DNA of 39,686 bases from contig CADCOC010000020.1 in NCBI GenBank assembly GCA_902802945.1, positions 1-39,686 on the forward strand, given 5' to 3'. Within the stretch, counting starts at the first letter, position 1. Every line of letters begins with the position of its first letter. The translations under genes were made by a program, and so were the position numbers. The notes under the pieces are model-generated. The model was given only the letters and a program-made list of their open reading frames with translations. It was not told the origin of the DNA and did not search any database. This document shows positions 13,587 through 22,331 of this stretch, piece after piece. Origin of the DNA: an uncultured bacterium (lineage in GTDB: Bacteria; Verrucomicrobiota; Kiritimatiellia; RFP12; UBA1067).

Positions 13587-14450
13587 ATGAAAAGAAGAGA
13601 ATTCATTATCGCGCTGGGAGCGGCCTGTGCCGTGCCGGCTTTCGGACAGGGAAAAGGCGGCAAGGCAATCGCCGTGCAGCTCTACTCCATCGGGACGTAC
13701 ATCCATAAGAACGGACTCGACAAGGCCCTGGCGGAGGTCGCGAAGATCGGCTACAAGGCGGTCGAGTTCAACACGTGCTTCGGCAAAAGCGCGGCGGAGT
13801 TGAAGCGGACGCTCGCCGCGAACGGCCTTACCGTCTGCGGCGCGCACGTCCATAAACGCGACTTCGGTCCGGGCCGCATCAAGGCGGCGTGCGAGTACCA
13901 CCTCGGATTCGGCAACAACCTGCTCGTCTGCGCCGGCGCGGGGAATTTCCCGCGCAAGGGCGAGGACGTGGACGAGTTCATGAAGCGCCACGTCGACTAC
14001 TACAACGTCGCCTCCGAGACGGCCGCGAAATACGGCTGCAAGATCGGACTCCACAACCACACGCCGGAGTTCGACATCACGATGAAGGACGGCACGACCT
14101 ACTTCGACTACTTTTTCTCGCACACGCGCAAGGAGGTCTGCATGGAACAGGACGTCGGCTGGACCGCCTGCACCGGACGCGACCCCTGCGAGCAGTGGCG
14201 CAAGTATCCCCACCGCTCCATCACCATGCACGCGAAGGAGGACAACGGCCGGCGCAAGCGCATGGACACCTTCGACGGTATCCTCGGACATCCCCCGGTG
14301 AACGCCAAGGGCGTCGATTGGCCCAAGGTCTCCGCCGCTGCGGACGCCGACGGCGTGAAGTGGTGGATTGCCGAGTGCGAGGTCAGCCTCGACTCCCTCG
14401 TGCCGATCACCGAGTCTTTCAAGTTCCTCCAGCGCCTCGGTCGCTGCTGA
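13587..14450 (+). CDS. Exported sugar phosphate isomerase/epimerase (AP-endonuclease-2 TIM barrel)
   Basis: The 287-residue protein has a Tat-like signal (MKRREFIIALGAACAVPAFG) and a TIM-barrel of the xylose-isomerase-like/AP endonuclease 2 superfamily. Likely metal ligands and catalytic residues lie at the usual strand ends: Glu60 (GYKAVEF), His156/His158 (GLHNHTPEF), Asp189 (EQDVGWT), His215 (TMHAKED) and Glu263 (IAECE). AGGAG lies 7 nt before the ATG. It is followed 24 bp later by a MocA-type oxidoreductase and then GH2. In gut bacteria such exported pairs can act on 3-keto-glycosides, with the oxidoreductase making the ketone and the barrel enzyme eliminating the aglycone. That role here is inference. 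Confidence 0.85.
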   Translation: MKRREFIIALGAACAVPAFGQGKGGKAIAVQLYSIGTYIHKNGLDKALAEVAKIGYKAVEFNTCFGKSAAELKRTLAANGLTVCGAHVHKRDFGPGRIKAACEYHLGFGNNLLVCAGAGNFPRKGEDVDEFMKRHVDYYNVASETAAKYGCKIGLHNHTPEFDITMKDGTTYFDYFFSHTRKEVCMEQDVGWTACTGRDPCEQWRKYPHRSITMHAKEDNGRRKRMDTFDGILGHPPVNAKGVDWPKVSAAADADGVKWWIAECEVSLDSLVPITESFKFLQRLGRC

Positions 14451-14474
14451 AAATAATAAACAGGAGAAAAACAA

Positions 14475-15839
14475 GTGAATACGACAAGAAGAGAATTCAT
14501 TGCGGGCGGCGCGGCCGCTGTGGGAGCGGGATCTGTTTTCGCCGGCGCTGCCTTGCCGAAGGTGCGCATCGCGGCGATCGGCACGGGCGGACGCGGACAC
14601 ACCGACCTGCACAGTTTCCTGCGTTCGGGCCTCTGCGAGATTTCGTGCGCGGCCGATGTCTATGCCCCCAACCTCGAATGGGTGCGCAAGGAGCAGCCGC
14701 AGGCGAAGATCTACGCCGACTACCGGAAGATGCTCGCCGAGTGCGCGGGGCAGTACGACGCCGTCTCGATCATGACGCCCGACCATTCGCACGCCGTCGC
14801 GTTCTTCGAGGCGAGCAAGTACAACGTGCCCGTCTATTGCGCGAAGCCGCTTGCCCACACGATTGACGAGACGCTTGCGATGATGCGCGTCGCGCGCGAG
14901 AAGAAGATCATCACGCAGGTGAGCCACCACGGCAACTCCGAACCCGGCACGCCGCTTCTGCGCGAGTGGATGGAGAGCGGAATCTTCGGCAAGGCCCTGG
15001 AGGCGCACATCTACTGCTGCGGGCCGAACGGCTACTACATGGAGCCGCCGGAATGGGCCAACCAGCCGGCAGAGCCGCCCAAGGGACTGGACTGGGAACT
15101 CTGGCAGGGACCCGTGAAGCGCCGTCCGTACATCAAGGGACTCGTGCCGAGGGGACGCTGGCGCTCGTGGGCGATGTACGGCGAGGGCTGCCTCGGCGAC
15201 TGGAGCTGCCACCTGATCGGACCCGTCGCCACCGCGCTTGACCTCGACATGCCCACGGCCGTGACGATGGACGACGAACGCGGCTTCGACCCGAAGAAGA
15301 CGCCGTTCTCGTTCCCGCATGCGGCGCACTACAAGTTCGAGTTCCCCGCGAAGGGGAACCGGGGACCGTTCATCTACCACTGGTACGAATGCATGCGTCG
15401 CGCGCCGCGTCCCGCCGCCTACGAGCCCGAGCTGCCGTTCGACACGGTGAAGTCGCGCTGGTGCGGCGGCTATCTCGTGTGCGAGAAGGAGACGCTGATG
15501 TTCGGCGCGACGGGCGCCTCCGGCCTGCGCGTGATCCCTCATTCGCACATGAAGGCCATCAAGCCGCATCTGCCGCCGAAGAAGTACCCGCGCTACAAAG
15601 ACCACTGGGCCGAGTTCCTCCAGGCCGTCCAGCAGAAGCGTCCCGCGAACACGCCGTTCGAGATGGGCGGCAAGTTCACGATCATGGGCTTCATGGGCAT
15701 GATCGCCACACGCTTCCCCGGACGCCGCCTCACGTTCGACCCCGTGACGATGCGCTGCACGAACATTCCCGAGGCGAACGCGCTCATGGGGCCCGATTGG
15801 ACCGACGCCGCCCGCGCCGAGTACGGACGTTTCCTGTGA
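14475..15839 (+). CDS. Exported Gfo/Idh/MocA family oxidoreductase
   Basis: The 454-residue protein begins at a GTG (14475) with AGGAG 8 nt upstream and a Tat signal (TTRREFIAGGAAAVGAGSVFAG). It has the NAD-binding GTGGRG (36-41), the lysine motif YCAKPLAH (Lys124; the usual EKP reads AKP here) and the catalytic-type GDWSCH (241-246). The family oxidises or reduces sugar hydroxyls with tightly bound NAD(P); Tat export is typical because cofactor is loaded in the cytoplasm. Its stop overlaps the ATG of the GH2 gene (tgATG), so the two are translationally coupled. Substrate unknown. Replacement of the Glu in EKP by Ala is worth checking but occurs outside the transferring Lys. Confidence 0.88.
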   Translation: MNTTRREFIAGGAAAVGAGSVFAGAALPKVRIAAIGTGGRGHTDLHSFLRSGLCEISCAADVYAPNLEWVRKEQPQAKIYADYRKMLAECAGQYDAVSIMTPDHSHAVAFFEASKYNVPVYCAKPLAHTIDETLAMMRVAREKKIITQVSHHGNSEPGTPLLREWMESGIFGKALEAHIYCCGPNGYYMEPPEWANQPAEPPKGLDWELWQGPVKRRPYIKGLVPRGRWRSWAMYGEGCLGDWSCHLIGPVATALDLDMPTAVTMDDERGFDPKKTPFSFPHAAHYKFEFPAKGNRGPFIYHWYECMRRAPRPAAYEPELPFDTVKSRWCGGYLVCEKETLMFGATGASGLRVIPHSHMKAIKPHLPPKKYPRYKDHWAEFLQAVQQKRPANTPFEMGGKFTIMGFMGMIATRFPGRRLTFDPVTMRCTNIPEANALMGPDWTDAARAEYGRFL

Positions 15840-17548
15840 TGCGTATGATGAAACAGATCTGCATGATTGTGGCCGTGGCGACACTGTGCGCCGCGACGTG
15901 CCTGGGCGCCATCGACCTGAACGGGTCGTGGGAGTTCCGCTTCGAGGAGGGCAAGACGCTCGAGACGTCGAGCGGCGCGGATTTCGCCGCGACCGACAGG
16001 ATGTCCGTGCCGGGATGCTACGACATGCAGCCGAAATGGCTCTGCAAGCGCGGCACCGGTCTCTACCGCCGGACGTTCAGGCTGGAGAAGCCCGTTGAGG
16101 GCGCCTGGATCGTCGTGGACGGGATGGGTCTGCGCGCGAAGTTCGCTGTAGACGGGAAGCAGGTCGGCGGAATCCAGCCCTATCCATGGGCCAGGTTGGA
16201 GATTCCGACCGGCCCGCTTGGAGCGGGCGAGCACACGGTATTCGCCGCCGTCGACAACGTGCTGGACTGGGACACGCAGAAGCTTGCGCTTCCGAATTAC
16301 GACTTCTATCTCTACGGCGGGTTCTTCCACGGCGTGTCGCTCTCGCTGGACAACCGCAAGCTCTTCGTCCGGACCCGCGACTACAAGACAGGCACCGTTG
16401 AGATTGAGGCGGTGAACTTCGGGAAGCGCGACTTCGAGGGAAAACTTCTCTTCGACGGCAAGAACGAGGTCGTGGCCGTGTTCAAGGACGGCCGCGCGAC
16501 GGTGAAAGTTCCGGATTTCAAGCTCTGGTCGCCCAAGTCGCCGAATCTCCATACCGTGTCGTTGGACGGCGACGTGTCCGCTCGATTCGGCATCCGCGAG
16601 ATCAAGGCCGAGAAGAAACGGCTGTGGCTGAACGGAGAGGTGCTGTTCCTCAAGGGGGCCAACAGGCACGAAGCCCATCCGCAGTTCGGCGCGGCCACGC
16701 CGGAGGTGCTGATGGTCCAGGACATCCAGCTCCTGAAATCCCTGAATGGCAACTTCTTCCGCGGCAGCCACTACCAGCAGTGCCAGCGTTTCCTCGACTA
16801 CTGCGACGAGATGGGGGTGCTCGTCTGGGATGAGTCGCTCGGCTGGGGCAACAATTCCAGGCAGATGTCCGACGGCGAGTATTTCCGCCTTCAGGTGGAG
16901 CAGACGCGCGAGATGGTGCGTGCGAGCTTCAACCACCCGTCCGTGATAATCTTCGCGTTCCAGAACGAGAACCAGTCGCAGACGAAGGCCGGGAAGAAGC
17001 TGAACGACGCGCTCATCGAGGCGATCAGGTCCCAGGATTCGGGCCGTCTCGTGACGTTCGCCTGCAACCATAACGACAACGACATCTCGAACGCGAACAC
17101 CGATCTCGTGTCGTTCAACGCCTATCCCGGGTGGATCGGGTCCGACGCCGGCACCCTCGAAAACCAGAAGCGCCTCATAGACGAAACGGTGACGAAGATC
17201 GTCAGGCGTTACCGCACGCTCTATCCCGAGAAGCCGATCATCGCCTCGGAGATGGGAACTGTCGCCATCTATGGCCACCATGACCCGGCGGCAGGACAGG
17301 GCACCGAGGAGTTCCAGTATCATTACGACAAGGACGTCATCGACCGCATCTTCGCCGATCCGGAGCTGTCCGGCCTTGCGCTGTGGCATTTTGCCGACGC
17401 CCGCACCTACCACCGCGGAGGGTCCAACATCCGCGTGAAGCTGCTGGCGGAGAACCTGGCCGGGCTGTACGACGGATACCGCAGGGCGAAGATGTCCACG
17501 CAGGTCGTCCGCGAGGGATTCTCCCGCAAGGCCGCCGGCGAACAGTAG
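15839..17548 (+). CDS. Exported glycoside hydrolase family 2 (beta-galactosidase-like)
   Basis: The 569-residue product has a signal peptide (MRMMKQICMIVAVATLCAATCLG), a sugar-binding jelly roll (about 25-170), an immunoglobulin-like domain (about 172-255) and the TIM barrel (about 260-550). The acid/base glutamate is Glu377 in IFAFQNENQS and the nucleophile is Glu471 in IIASEMGT, as in GH2 enzymes. It cleaves beta-linked sugars (galactose, glucuronic acid or mannose; not decidable by eye). The start overlaps the MocA stop by one base; ATG at 15845 or 15848 is also possible. It is shorter than classic LacZ (about 1000 residues), like beta-glucuronidase-sized members. With the isomerase and oxidoreductase it forms a three-gene sugar-processing operon. 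Confidence 0.88.
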   Translation: MRMMKQICMIVAVATLCAATCLGAIDLNGSWEFRFEEGKTLETSSGADFAATDRMSVPGCYDMQPKWLCKRGTGLYRRTFRLEKPVEGAWIVVDGMGLRAKFAVDGKQVGGIQPYPWARLEIPTGPLGAGEHTVFAAVDNVLDWDTQKLALPNYDFYLYGGFFHGVSLSLDNRKLFVRTRDYKTGTVEIEAVNFGKRDFEGKLLFDGKNEVVAVFKDGRATVKVPDFKLWSPKSPNLHTVSLDGDVSARFGIREIKAEKKRLWLNGEVLFLKGANRHEAHPQFGAATPEVLMVQDIQLLKSLNGNFFRGSHYQQCQRFLDYCDEMGVLVWDESLGWGNNSRQMSDGEYFRLQVEQTREMVRASFNHPSVIIFAFQNENQSQTKAGKKLNDALIEAIRSQDSGRLVTFACNHNDNDISNANTDLVSFNAYPGWIGSDAGTLENQKRLIDETVTKIVRRYRTLYPEKPIIASEMGTVAIYGHHDPAAGQGTEEFQYHYDKDVIDRIFADPELSGLALWHFADARTYHRGGSNIRVKLLAENLAGLYDGYRRAKMSTQVVREGFSRKAAGEQ

Positions 17549-17692
17549 TGCGAGACGAAGATCGACGCCGCATGGGGGCGCTCCGAGGCCGTCAAGATCA
17601 TAAGTCCCGAGCGCAAGCGCGCGGCATGGGGACCAGAGGCCCAGATGCGTGCCTCCTTCAGCAAAATCCGCGCCCAGCTGTCGCCCAACTAG
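17549..17692 (+). pseudogene. Open 47-codon stretch in frame after the GH2 stop
   Basis: Directly after the GH2 TAG the same frame stays open to a second TAG at 17690-17692 and encodes a protein-like peptide (CETKIDAAWGRSEAVKIISP, then ERKRAAWGPEAQMRASFSKI). Base use matches the coding neighbours. It looks like the stump of a deleted gene whose end fused behind GH2, or a former extension of GH2 cut off by the TAG. No start or Shine-Dalgarno of its own is seen. Confidence 0.45.
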
Positions 17693-17739
17693 GGTATTTT
17701 TGATTTTTTTCTGCTGTGTGGCGGTGAACCACAAAATTA

Positions 17740-17748
17740 TGATATACT
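17740..17748 (+). promoter_or_regulatory. Extended -10 box of giant secreted protein 1
   Basis: TGATATACT is preceded by AAATTA, as is the corresponding box of the second giant gene (22247-22255). The distance from the box to the shared leader is identical in both genes (10 nt), so the promoter and leader are one conserved unit. Confidence 0.7.
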
Positions 17749-17758
17749 ACTTCCAAAC

Positions 17759-17797
17759 TTTGCGCCCCATTGTCGAGTGGCTTTGGTGTCCGCGAGG
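17759..17797 (+). promoter_or_regulatory. Conserved 39-nt mRNA leader, copy 1
   Basis: The sequence begins TTTGCGCCCCATTGTC and ends CGCGAGG. It matches 22266-22304 at 35 of 39 positions without gaps, while the DNA between it and the two start codons is unrelated. It should start within a few bases of the mRNA 5' end. GTCC-GCGA-GGAC at 17788-17799 can form a small GNRA-capped hairpin here. It may be a cis-regulatory RNA or a binding site for an RNA or protein. Confidence 0.6.
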
Positions 17798-17825
17798 ACT
17801 TTTTGATTCGATAAGGAACAACAAC

Positions 17826-20800
17826 ATGAAAAAACTGTTGGCTCTCCTCACCGCTGCAATTGGTGCAGTTACGGCATTCGCCGACGGCGAATCGCTTGCC
17901 GAGACGGGTGGATACGTGCCCGTCAATGCGCCCGGTCTCGCGTTTAAGAACATCACGCTCGCCGATCTCGGCACGACCTGGTTCCCGTCAGTTACAAAGG
18001 GCGGCGGCTGGGCTGGCGGCGAAGCCAAAGTGCCGCTTGTCCTGCGAACGGAGGAGACGAGCGACGGCGTGCTCACCGCCGTAAAGTATCAGGCGCAGTG
18101 GAACGACGGCGGATATCTGAAGTGCGCGACCATCCGATTCACGAATGGAGAAGGCGGCGTGTATGCGCAGACCGTCTATGCCAAGTACACAGAAAGTGGC
18201 GTCGCCGCCGCCTATCTCACGGACTTTTCAGGAGGGACACAGGCTTCCTGCGCCGCGAGCGCGTCCGCCAATGGATACGGCTTCTGCAACCTGAAATTGC
18301 ACCAAAAGGGAGACCTTGAATCCATCAACATCAATTTCATCAGCGGTGAGGGGGCGAAACTTTGGACTTCCGATTCCGTCGGGCTTGCGGGTTATGCCGT
18401 CGGCGGAATGTTCTGGAGCCAGATGCTCGGCGGGAACAACAACACGCTACCGAGCGTGACCGCAGTCGGCAACGACAACGGGGCGTTCTATGCGGCGGTT
18501 TCTTCGCACGTGCGCATCTCGGGAACGCGCGGTACGTGGTCGTACGGCGGCTACACGGCGGCGAGCGACGTGCGCCACGGGTACATCGACGACGATGTTA
18601 ACAATTCCACGCCGACCATCACGATCTCCAACATCCCGTTCGACAGGTACAAGGTCATTGTCTATTGTTCCACGGACACCGGAGACGCCCGGTTCGGCTA
18701 CGTGTCGATCAATGGCGTGAACTACACTTCGACGAATACGGAGAAAGCGAATTCTGGCGATTTCGCAACCGTCGAGGGCACGGCGTCGTGGGGCAAGACG
18801 CAAGTCACGGGGGCGCCCATCGTTGGCGTGAACTGTCTTGTTTCGCCTGCGACGTCCGCACGGACGCTGACCGTCGTGGGGCACCGCATAAGTGCAGCTG
18901 AGCGCGGTTGCCTCGCGGCCATCCAGATCGTGAAGACGACCGAAGCCGCAGCCAACGAGTATTTGCTTGAGGTGACGGGCGACGTGACGTGGTCCGACCT
19001 CACCGACTTCACGGGCGGGGCGGCGAAGCGCATCTACGTCAACAACGACTACGGCGCGGCCACGATCACCTTCGACACCGCGGTTCAGGCGGCGGAGCTC
19101 GTCCTGACGGGCAGCGGCAGCACGGCACTGAAGTTCAATGACGCCGCGTACAACCAGATTACGGAATTCGGTTTTACGGGTCTGACGGGCGAAGTCGTGA
19201 TCGACGACGTGATCCGCGAGGCCGCCACGTTCACGCCGCCAGCGACCGGTACGCTGCGCTACAAGGGAACGGCGACGCTGACAGCTGCCCCCTACAATTC
19301 CGGCACGGTGGCGTTCCCGGTCGTCATCGATCAGCCGATGAGCATGAGCGAGTTCCAGCTGGCGGACGTCAAGACACTTTACGGTTTCGGCCCCAGCTGC
19401 AACGCCACGTTCTCGTCGCGTTTCGTTCTCGGTAACAACTCCGGTGCAAACCAGACCGTTACGCAGTACGGTGGTAGCATTGTGGTGAACGGGACTTCCG
19501 GTCCTGGCACACTCAACCAGGCGTCCGTGCTGCTTGGCCATTGGGGTGGCCTTACCGTCAATTTCAATACCTGCGGCGGAACCTTCACGGCATCGGGAGT
19601 CGCTGCCCGTCTCGGCCACACCGGAAAGTGCTATTGGACGATCGGCGACGGGGTGAGCGATGATTTTACTGCGAGGGTGACTTTGAAGGGCATTGTCAAC
19701 GAAAGTGCAGCCAACAACAATGGCGGTGTGGGATCGAAAGTCATCCTGCAGCAGGGTGGCACGCTCAACATCGGTTCGGATGGCATCAGCCTGCCAAACA
19801 GCTCGGTTCATTTCGCCGGCGGTAAGCTCTCCCTGGCGGGCACGGCGATATCCGCCCAGACAATCGAGGCCGTGGATGGAACCGATACGGAAATCGAGGC
19901 AAACACGGTGTCGGATCCGCCGGAGGCCCAGAGTACGCCTGTTTCGATTGTGTCGCCGATTTCCGGTTCCGGAAACATTACGAAGACCGGCAGCGGGACG
20001 CTGCGCATTTCGACTACGGCCACGGCCTCGGGGGAACTGGTGGTGCGCGAGGGCACGCTGGAATTGAGCGATGACGCGACGTGGGGCGGAAATCTCTCCG
20101 TCGGCGGAGGTGCCACCCTGCACATCAACCGTACGTCTGTGGATCCAACTTCGTCTCTCTATCTCAAGGTGTGCGAAGGCACGTTGTCGCTTGACGAGAC
20201 ATCGGAAACGCCGCCTGTCATCATGGTGAACGAGAGTCCTATTGACACGGACAGGTGGCAGCTGCTGGAAGGAACGGGAACATTCGTTAACAAGTACTTG
20301 AACGGCTACACGACAACGGCAACGGCGGATTTCGCGTTCAGCACCGCCGAATGGTACAATGCCCTGGGCAACTTGGCCGAAACCATTTCCTGGGAGCAGG
20401 AGCAGATCACGCAGATCACGGTGGATGCGGAGAATACTGAACCGGCCGTCGCGACGGTGGATGTCTGCGCCGCCAATGGGGATGCGGTTCCCCTGAACAA
20501 GTTCAAGGTCAAAGGATCGGGCGACCTTACGTTCGTCGCCGGAAAACAGGGGGGCGGCCCTCGCGCCAAGATGGGTGCAGTCGATGCCGATGAATATGAC
20601 TTCTCTGAATCGACGGGCCGGATTGACTACACGCTGCCGACGGGTGCTGCGCCCGTCATTTCCGGAACGAACACGGTCGTTTCCGGCGGCGGGTCGGGTA
20701 CGCCGACAGTGGTGGCGGGACAGACCCTCACGCTCGGCCCCTGGGGGGGGACTGAGGATGATACGACGTATACGTGCGACCTCTTCAGCCCTGCGGTTGG

Positions 20801-22130
20801 TTCGACGCTGATCTTCGCTCCTGGCGAAGGGAAAATACAGAAATCTCGTGGGTTCGGCGGCACCAACGTCGGGACGACGATTGGCGTCACCAACGGTACG
20901 CTTGTGGTTGACATGGCTGGCGCCGGCGAGTCCGTGTTCTTCGGTGCCAACTCCGTCCGGATCGACGCCGGCGGTATATTGAGCTTGGAGGCCAAGGACG
21001 CCCTCGGCTACAACAATGCCCACGGCCTGACGATCAACAAGGGCGGTGTTCTTTCCGTCAAGGTGCGCGACACGCTCAAGCGTACCGTGACCCTGAACGG
21101 CGGCACGATCGAGGTGCAGGGCGAGGAAAGCGGTCGGTCGCTCGATTTCTTCAGTGGCAACATCATAAACGTCACTGCAAACTCGTCCATTTGGGCAGTC
21201 GACAACGGGGGCGTGTCGAATCCGACCATCTGGTTCCGCAATGGCACGTCGGTCATCAACATCGACGACGGCGTAACGCTATCAAACAACATCACGTACG
21301 CATCGACTTCGAGCGGCGAGTCGAAGGGCGGTGTGACCGTTCGCGGCACGATGAACCATGGTAACGGCAACGGTATGATGGCGATGAACGGGTTCAATGG
21401 CAATCCGCTTACCTTCGTGGGACTCGCGACGATTGGTGAAAACGGCAAGCCGGCCATGTACGCGCTCAACTGCGAGCACCAGAACGGCACGTATGTCGTC
21501 AACGCCGGCAGCCGTCTGATGGGGTCTGGCTCGATCACGGGCTCGGGCGGAGTGACGCTCTCGGCGGCGAATTCCAAGATTTGCGGGGCGCTTACCGTGA
21601 ACAACGTGACGGCGGCGGCGGGCGGCACGTTCGGCGACCAGTGGAATCCCGTTTCCGCGATGGTGTCCGGCACGCTCTTCACGGCGGGCACCCAGACGAT
21701 CCAGAACGGCTCGCTCACGATTGGTGCGAACTGCGCAGTGACGAACGCCTCCGGCGTTGCCAATACTTCTGATGCGACGTTCAGCGTCGCGGCGGACGGC
21801 AACCTCGTCCTCGGCAAGTCGGTGTCCGTCAGCGGGCTGTCCGTCGCCGACGGCGGCACGGTGACCATTGCGGCCGCGCGTACCGGCTCGGCGAAGCTAA
21901 CGGTTGCCGGCACGGCCACGTACAACGGCGCGGTGAATATCGTCGTGGACTTCGGCACCGCGAACGTTCCGGGCGGATTCAGAGTGCCGCTTCTGGAGGC
22001 GTCGAATCTTCCCGCACCCTCCAACGTGTCCGTCACCGACAACGTCGGCGCGCACAAGTGGCGCACGGAGGTCATCGGGAACGTCCTCTGGGCGATGTCC
22101 GACGGCTCGTTAACCATCCTCATCCGGTAA
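17826..22130 (+). CDS. Giant exported beta-strand-repeat protein 1 (autotransporter-passenger-like)
   Basis: The 1434-residue protein has a signal peptide (MKKLLALLTAAIGAVTAFA), then a region unique to it, a domain at about 222-372 shared with the next giant protein (RISGTRGTW to GCLAAIQIVK), and long beta-strand repeats. A passenger-associated repeat of the PATR type is clear at about 712-766 (NITKTGSGTLRI, LVVREGTLEL). The end (about 1390-1434, GNVLWAMSDGSLTILIR) is short and contains no beta-barrel. So it is probably a right-handed beta-helix surface or extracellular protein exported by another route than classical autotransport. AAGGAAC precedes the ATG at 17826. Adhesion or glycan binding is a guess. 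Base use matches the neighbours. Confidence 0.8.
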   Translation: MKKLLALLTAAIGAVTAFADGESLAETGGYVPVNAPGLAFKNITLADLGTTWFPSVTKGGGWAGGEAKVPLVLRTEETSDGVLTAVKYQAQWNDGGYLKCATIRFTNGEGGVYAQTVYAKYTESGVAAAYLTDFSGGTQASCAASASANGYGFCNLKLHQKGDLESININFISGEGAKLWTSDSVGLAGYAVGGMFWSQMLGGNNNTLPSVTAVGNDNGAFYAAVSSHVRISGTRGTWSYGGYTAASDVRHGYIDDDVNNSTPTITISNIPFDRYKVIVYCSTDTGDARFGYVSINGVNYTSTNTEKANSGDFATVEGTASWGKTQVTGAPIVGVNCLVSPATSARTLTVVGHRISAAERGCLAAIQIVKTTEAAANEYLLEVTGDVTWSDLTDFTGGAAKRIYVNNDYGAATITFDTAVQAAELVLTGSGSTALKFNDAAYNQITEFGFTGLTGEVVIDDVIREAATFTPPATGTLRYKGTATLTAAPYNSGTVAFPVVIDQPMSMSEFQLADVKTLYGFGPSCNATFSSRFVLGNNSGANQTVTQYGGSIVVNGTSGPGTLNQASVLLGHWGGLTVNFNTCGGTFTASGVAARLGHTGKCYWTIGDGVSDDFTARVTLKGIVNESAANNNGGVGSKVILQQGGTLNIGSDGISLPNSSVHFAGGKLSLAGTAISAQTIEAVDGTDTEIEANTVSDPPEAQSTPVSIVSPISGSGNITKTGSGTLRISTTATASGELVVREGTLELSDDATWGGNLSVGGGATLHINRTSVDPTSSLYLKVCEGTLSLDETSETPPVIMVNESPIDTDRWQLLEGTGTFVNKYLNGYTTTATADFAFSTAEWYNALGNLAETISWEQEQITQITVDAENTEPAVATVDVCAANGDAVPLNKFKVKGSGDLTFVAGKQGGGPRAKMGAVDADEYDFSESTGRIDYTLPTGAAPVISGTNTVVSGGGSGTPTVVAGQTLTLGPWGGTEDDTTYTCDLFSPAVGSTLIFAPGEGKIQKSRGFGGTNVGTTIGVTNGTLVVDMAGAGESVFFGANSVRIDAGGILSLEAKDALGYNNAHGLTINKGGVLSVKVRDTLKRTVTLNGGTIEVQGEESGRSLDFFSGNIINVTANSSIWAVDNGGVSNPTIWFRNGTSVINIDDGVTLSNNITYASTSSGESKGGVTVRGTMNHGNGNGMMAMNGFNGNPLTFVGLATIGENGKPAMYALNCEHQNGTYVVNAGSRLMGSGSITGSGGVTLSAANSKICGALTVNNVTAAAGGTFGDQWNPVSAMVSGTLFTAGTQTIQNGSLTIGANCAVTNASGVANTSDATFSVAADGNLVLGKSVSVSGLSVADGGTVTIAAARTGSAKLTVAGTATYNGAVNIVVDFGTANVPGGFRVPLLEASNLPAPSNVSVTDNVGAHKWRTEVIGNVLWAMSDGSLTILIR

Positions 22131-22161
22131 CGGCACCACAACTTGCTGTTGTACGCTTGCT

Positions 22162-22200
22162 GTCTCCCCTCGTGGTACATCCGCCATACGAGGGGGAGAC
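22162..22200. terminator. Imperfect hairpin after giant protein gene 1
   Basis: GTCTCCCCTCGTGG (22162-22175) pairs with CCATACGAGGGGGAGAC (22184-22200) with a small bulge. An A-rich, not U-rich, stretch follows on the plus strand, so it is not a classical intrinsic terminator; it may protect the 3' end of the mRNA. Confidence 0.4.
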
Positions 22201-22246
22201 AAAAATTAAAATATTTTCCACCAGATGGCGTTTGGCGGGGAAATTA

Positions 22247-22255
22247 TGGTATAAT
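22247..22255 (+). promoter_or_regulatory. Extended -10 box of giant secreted protein 2
   Basis: TGGTATAAT preceded by AAATTA. It lies 10 nt before the conserved leader, exactly as in the first giant gene. No clear -35 hexamer; the region upstream is AT-rich (22201-22220). Confidence 0.75.
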
Positions 22256-22265
22256 ACAGTCTACC

Positions 22266-22304
22266 TTTGCGCCCCATTGTCCGGTGGCTATGGTGTTCGC
22301 GAGG
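22266..22304 (+). promoter_or_regulatory. Conserved 39-nt mRNA leader, copy 2
   Basis: The second copy of the leader described at 17759-17797. Differences are at leader positions 17, 18, 25 and 32. CCAT (leader positions 9-12) can pair with ATGG (24-27) in this copy, but only CCA/TGG pairs in the other, so the structure is not proven by covariation. Confidence 0.6.
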
Positions 22305-22331
22305 CAGCTCAAACCTAAAAGAGGAAAAATA

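Noticed and set aside
17759-17797. Known riboswitch class
   Set aside because: The 39-nt leader is too short and lacks the signature bases of the classes I know; kept as an unclassified leader.
18447-21023. Long minus-strand frame of 858 codons opposite giant protein gene 1
   Set aside because: Antisense shadow; Arg-rich composition, no start signal, and the plus strand has signal peptide and beta repeats.
22162-22200. Strong intrinsic terminator
   Set aside because: The stem is followed by A-rich rather than U-rich sequence on the sense strand.
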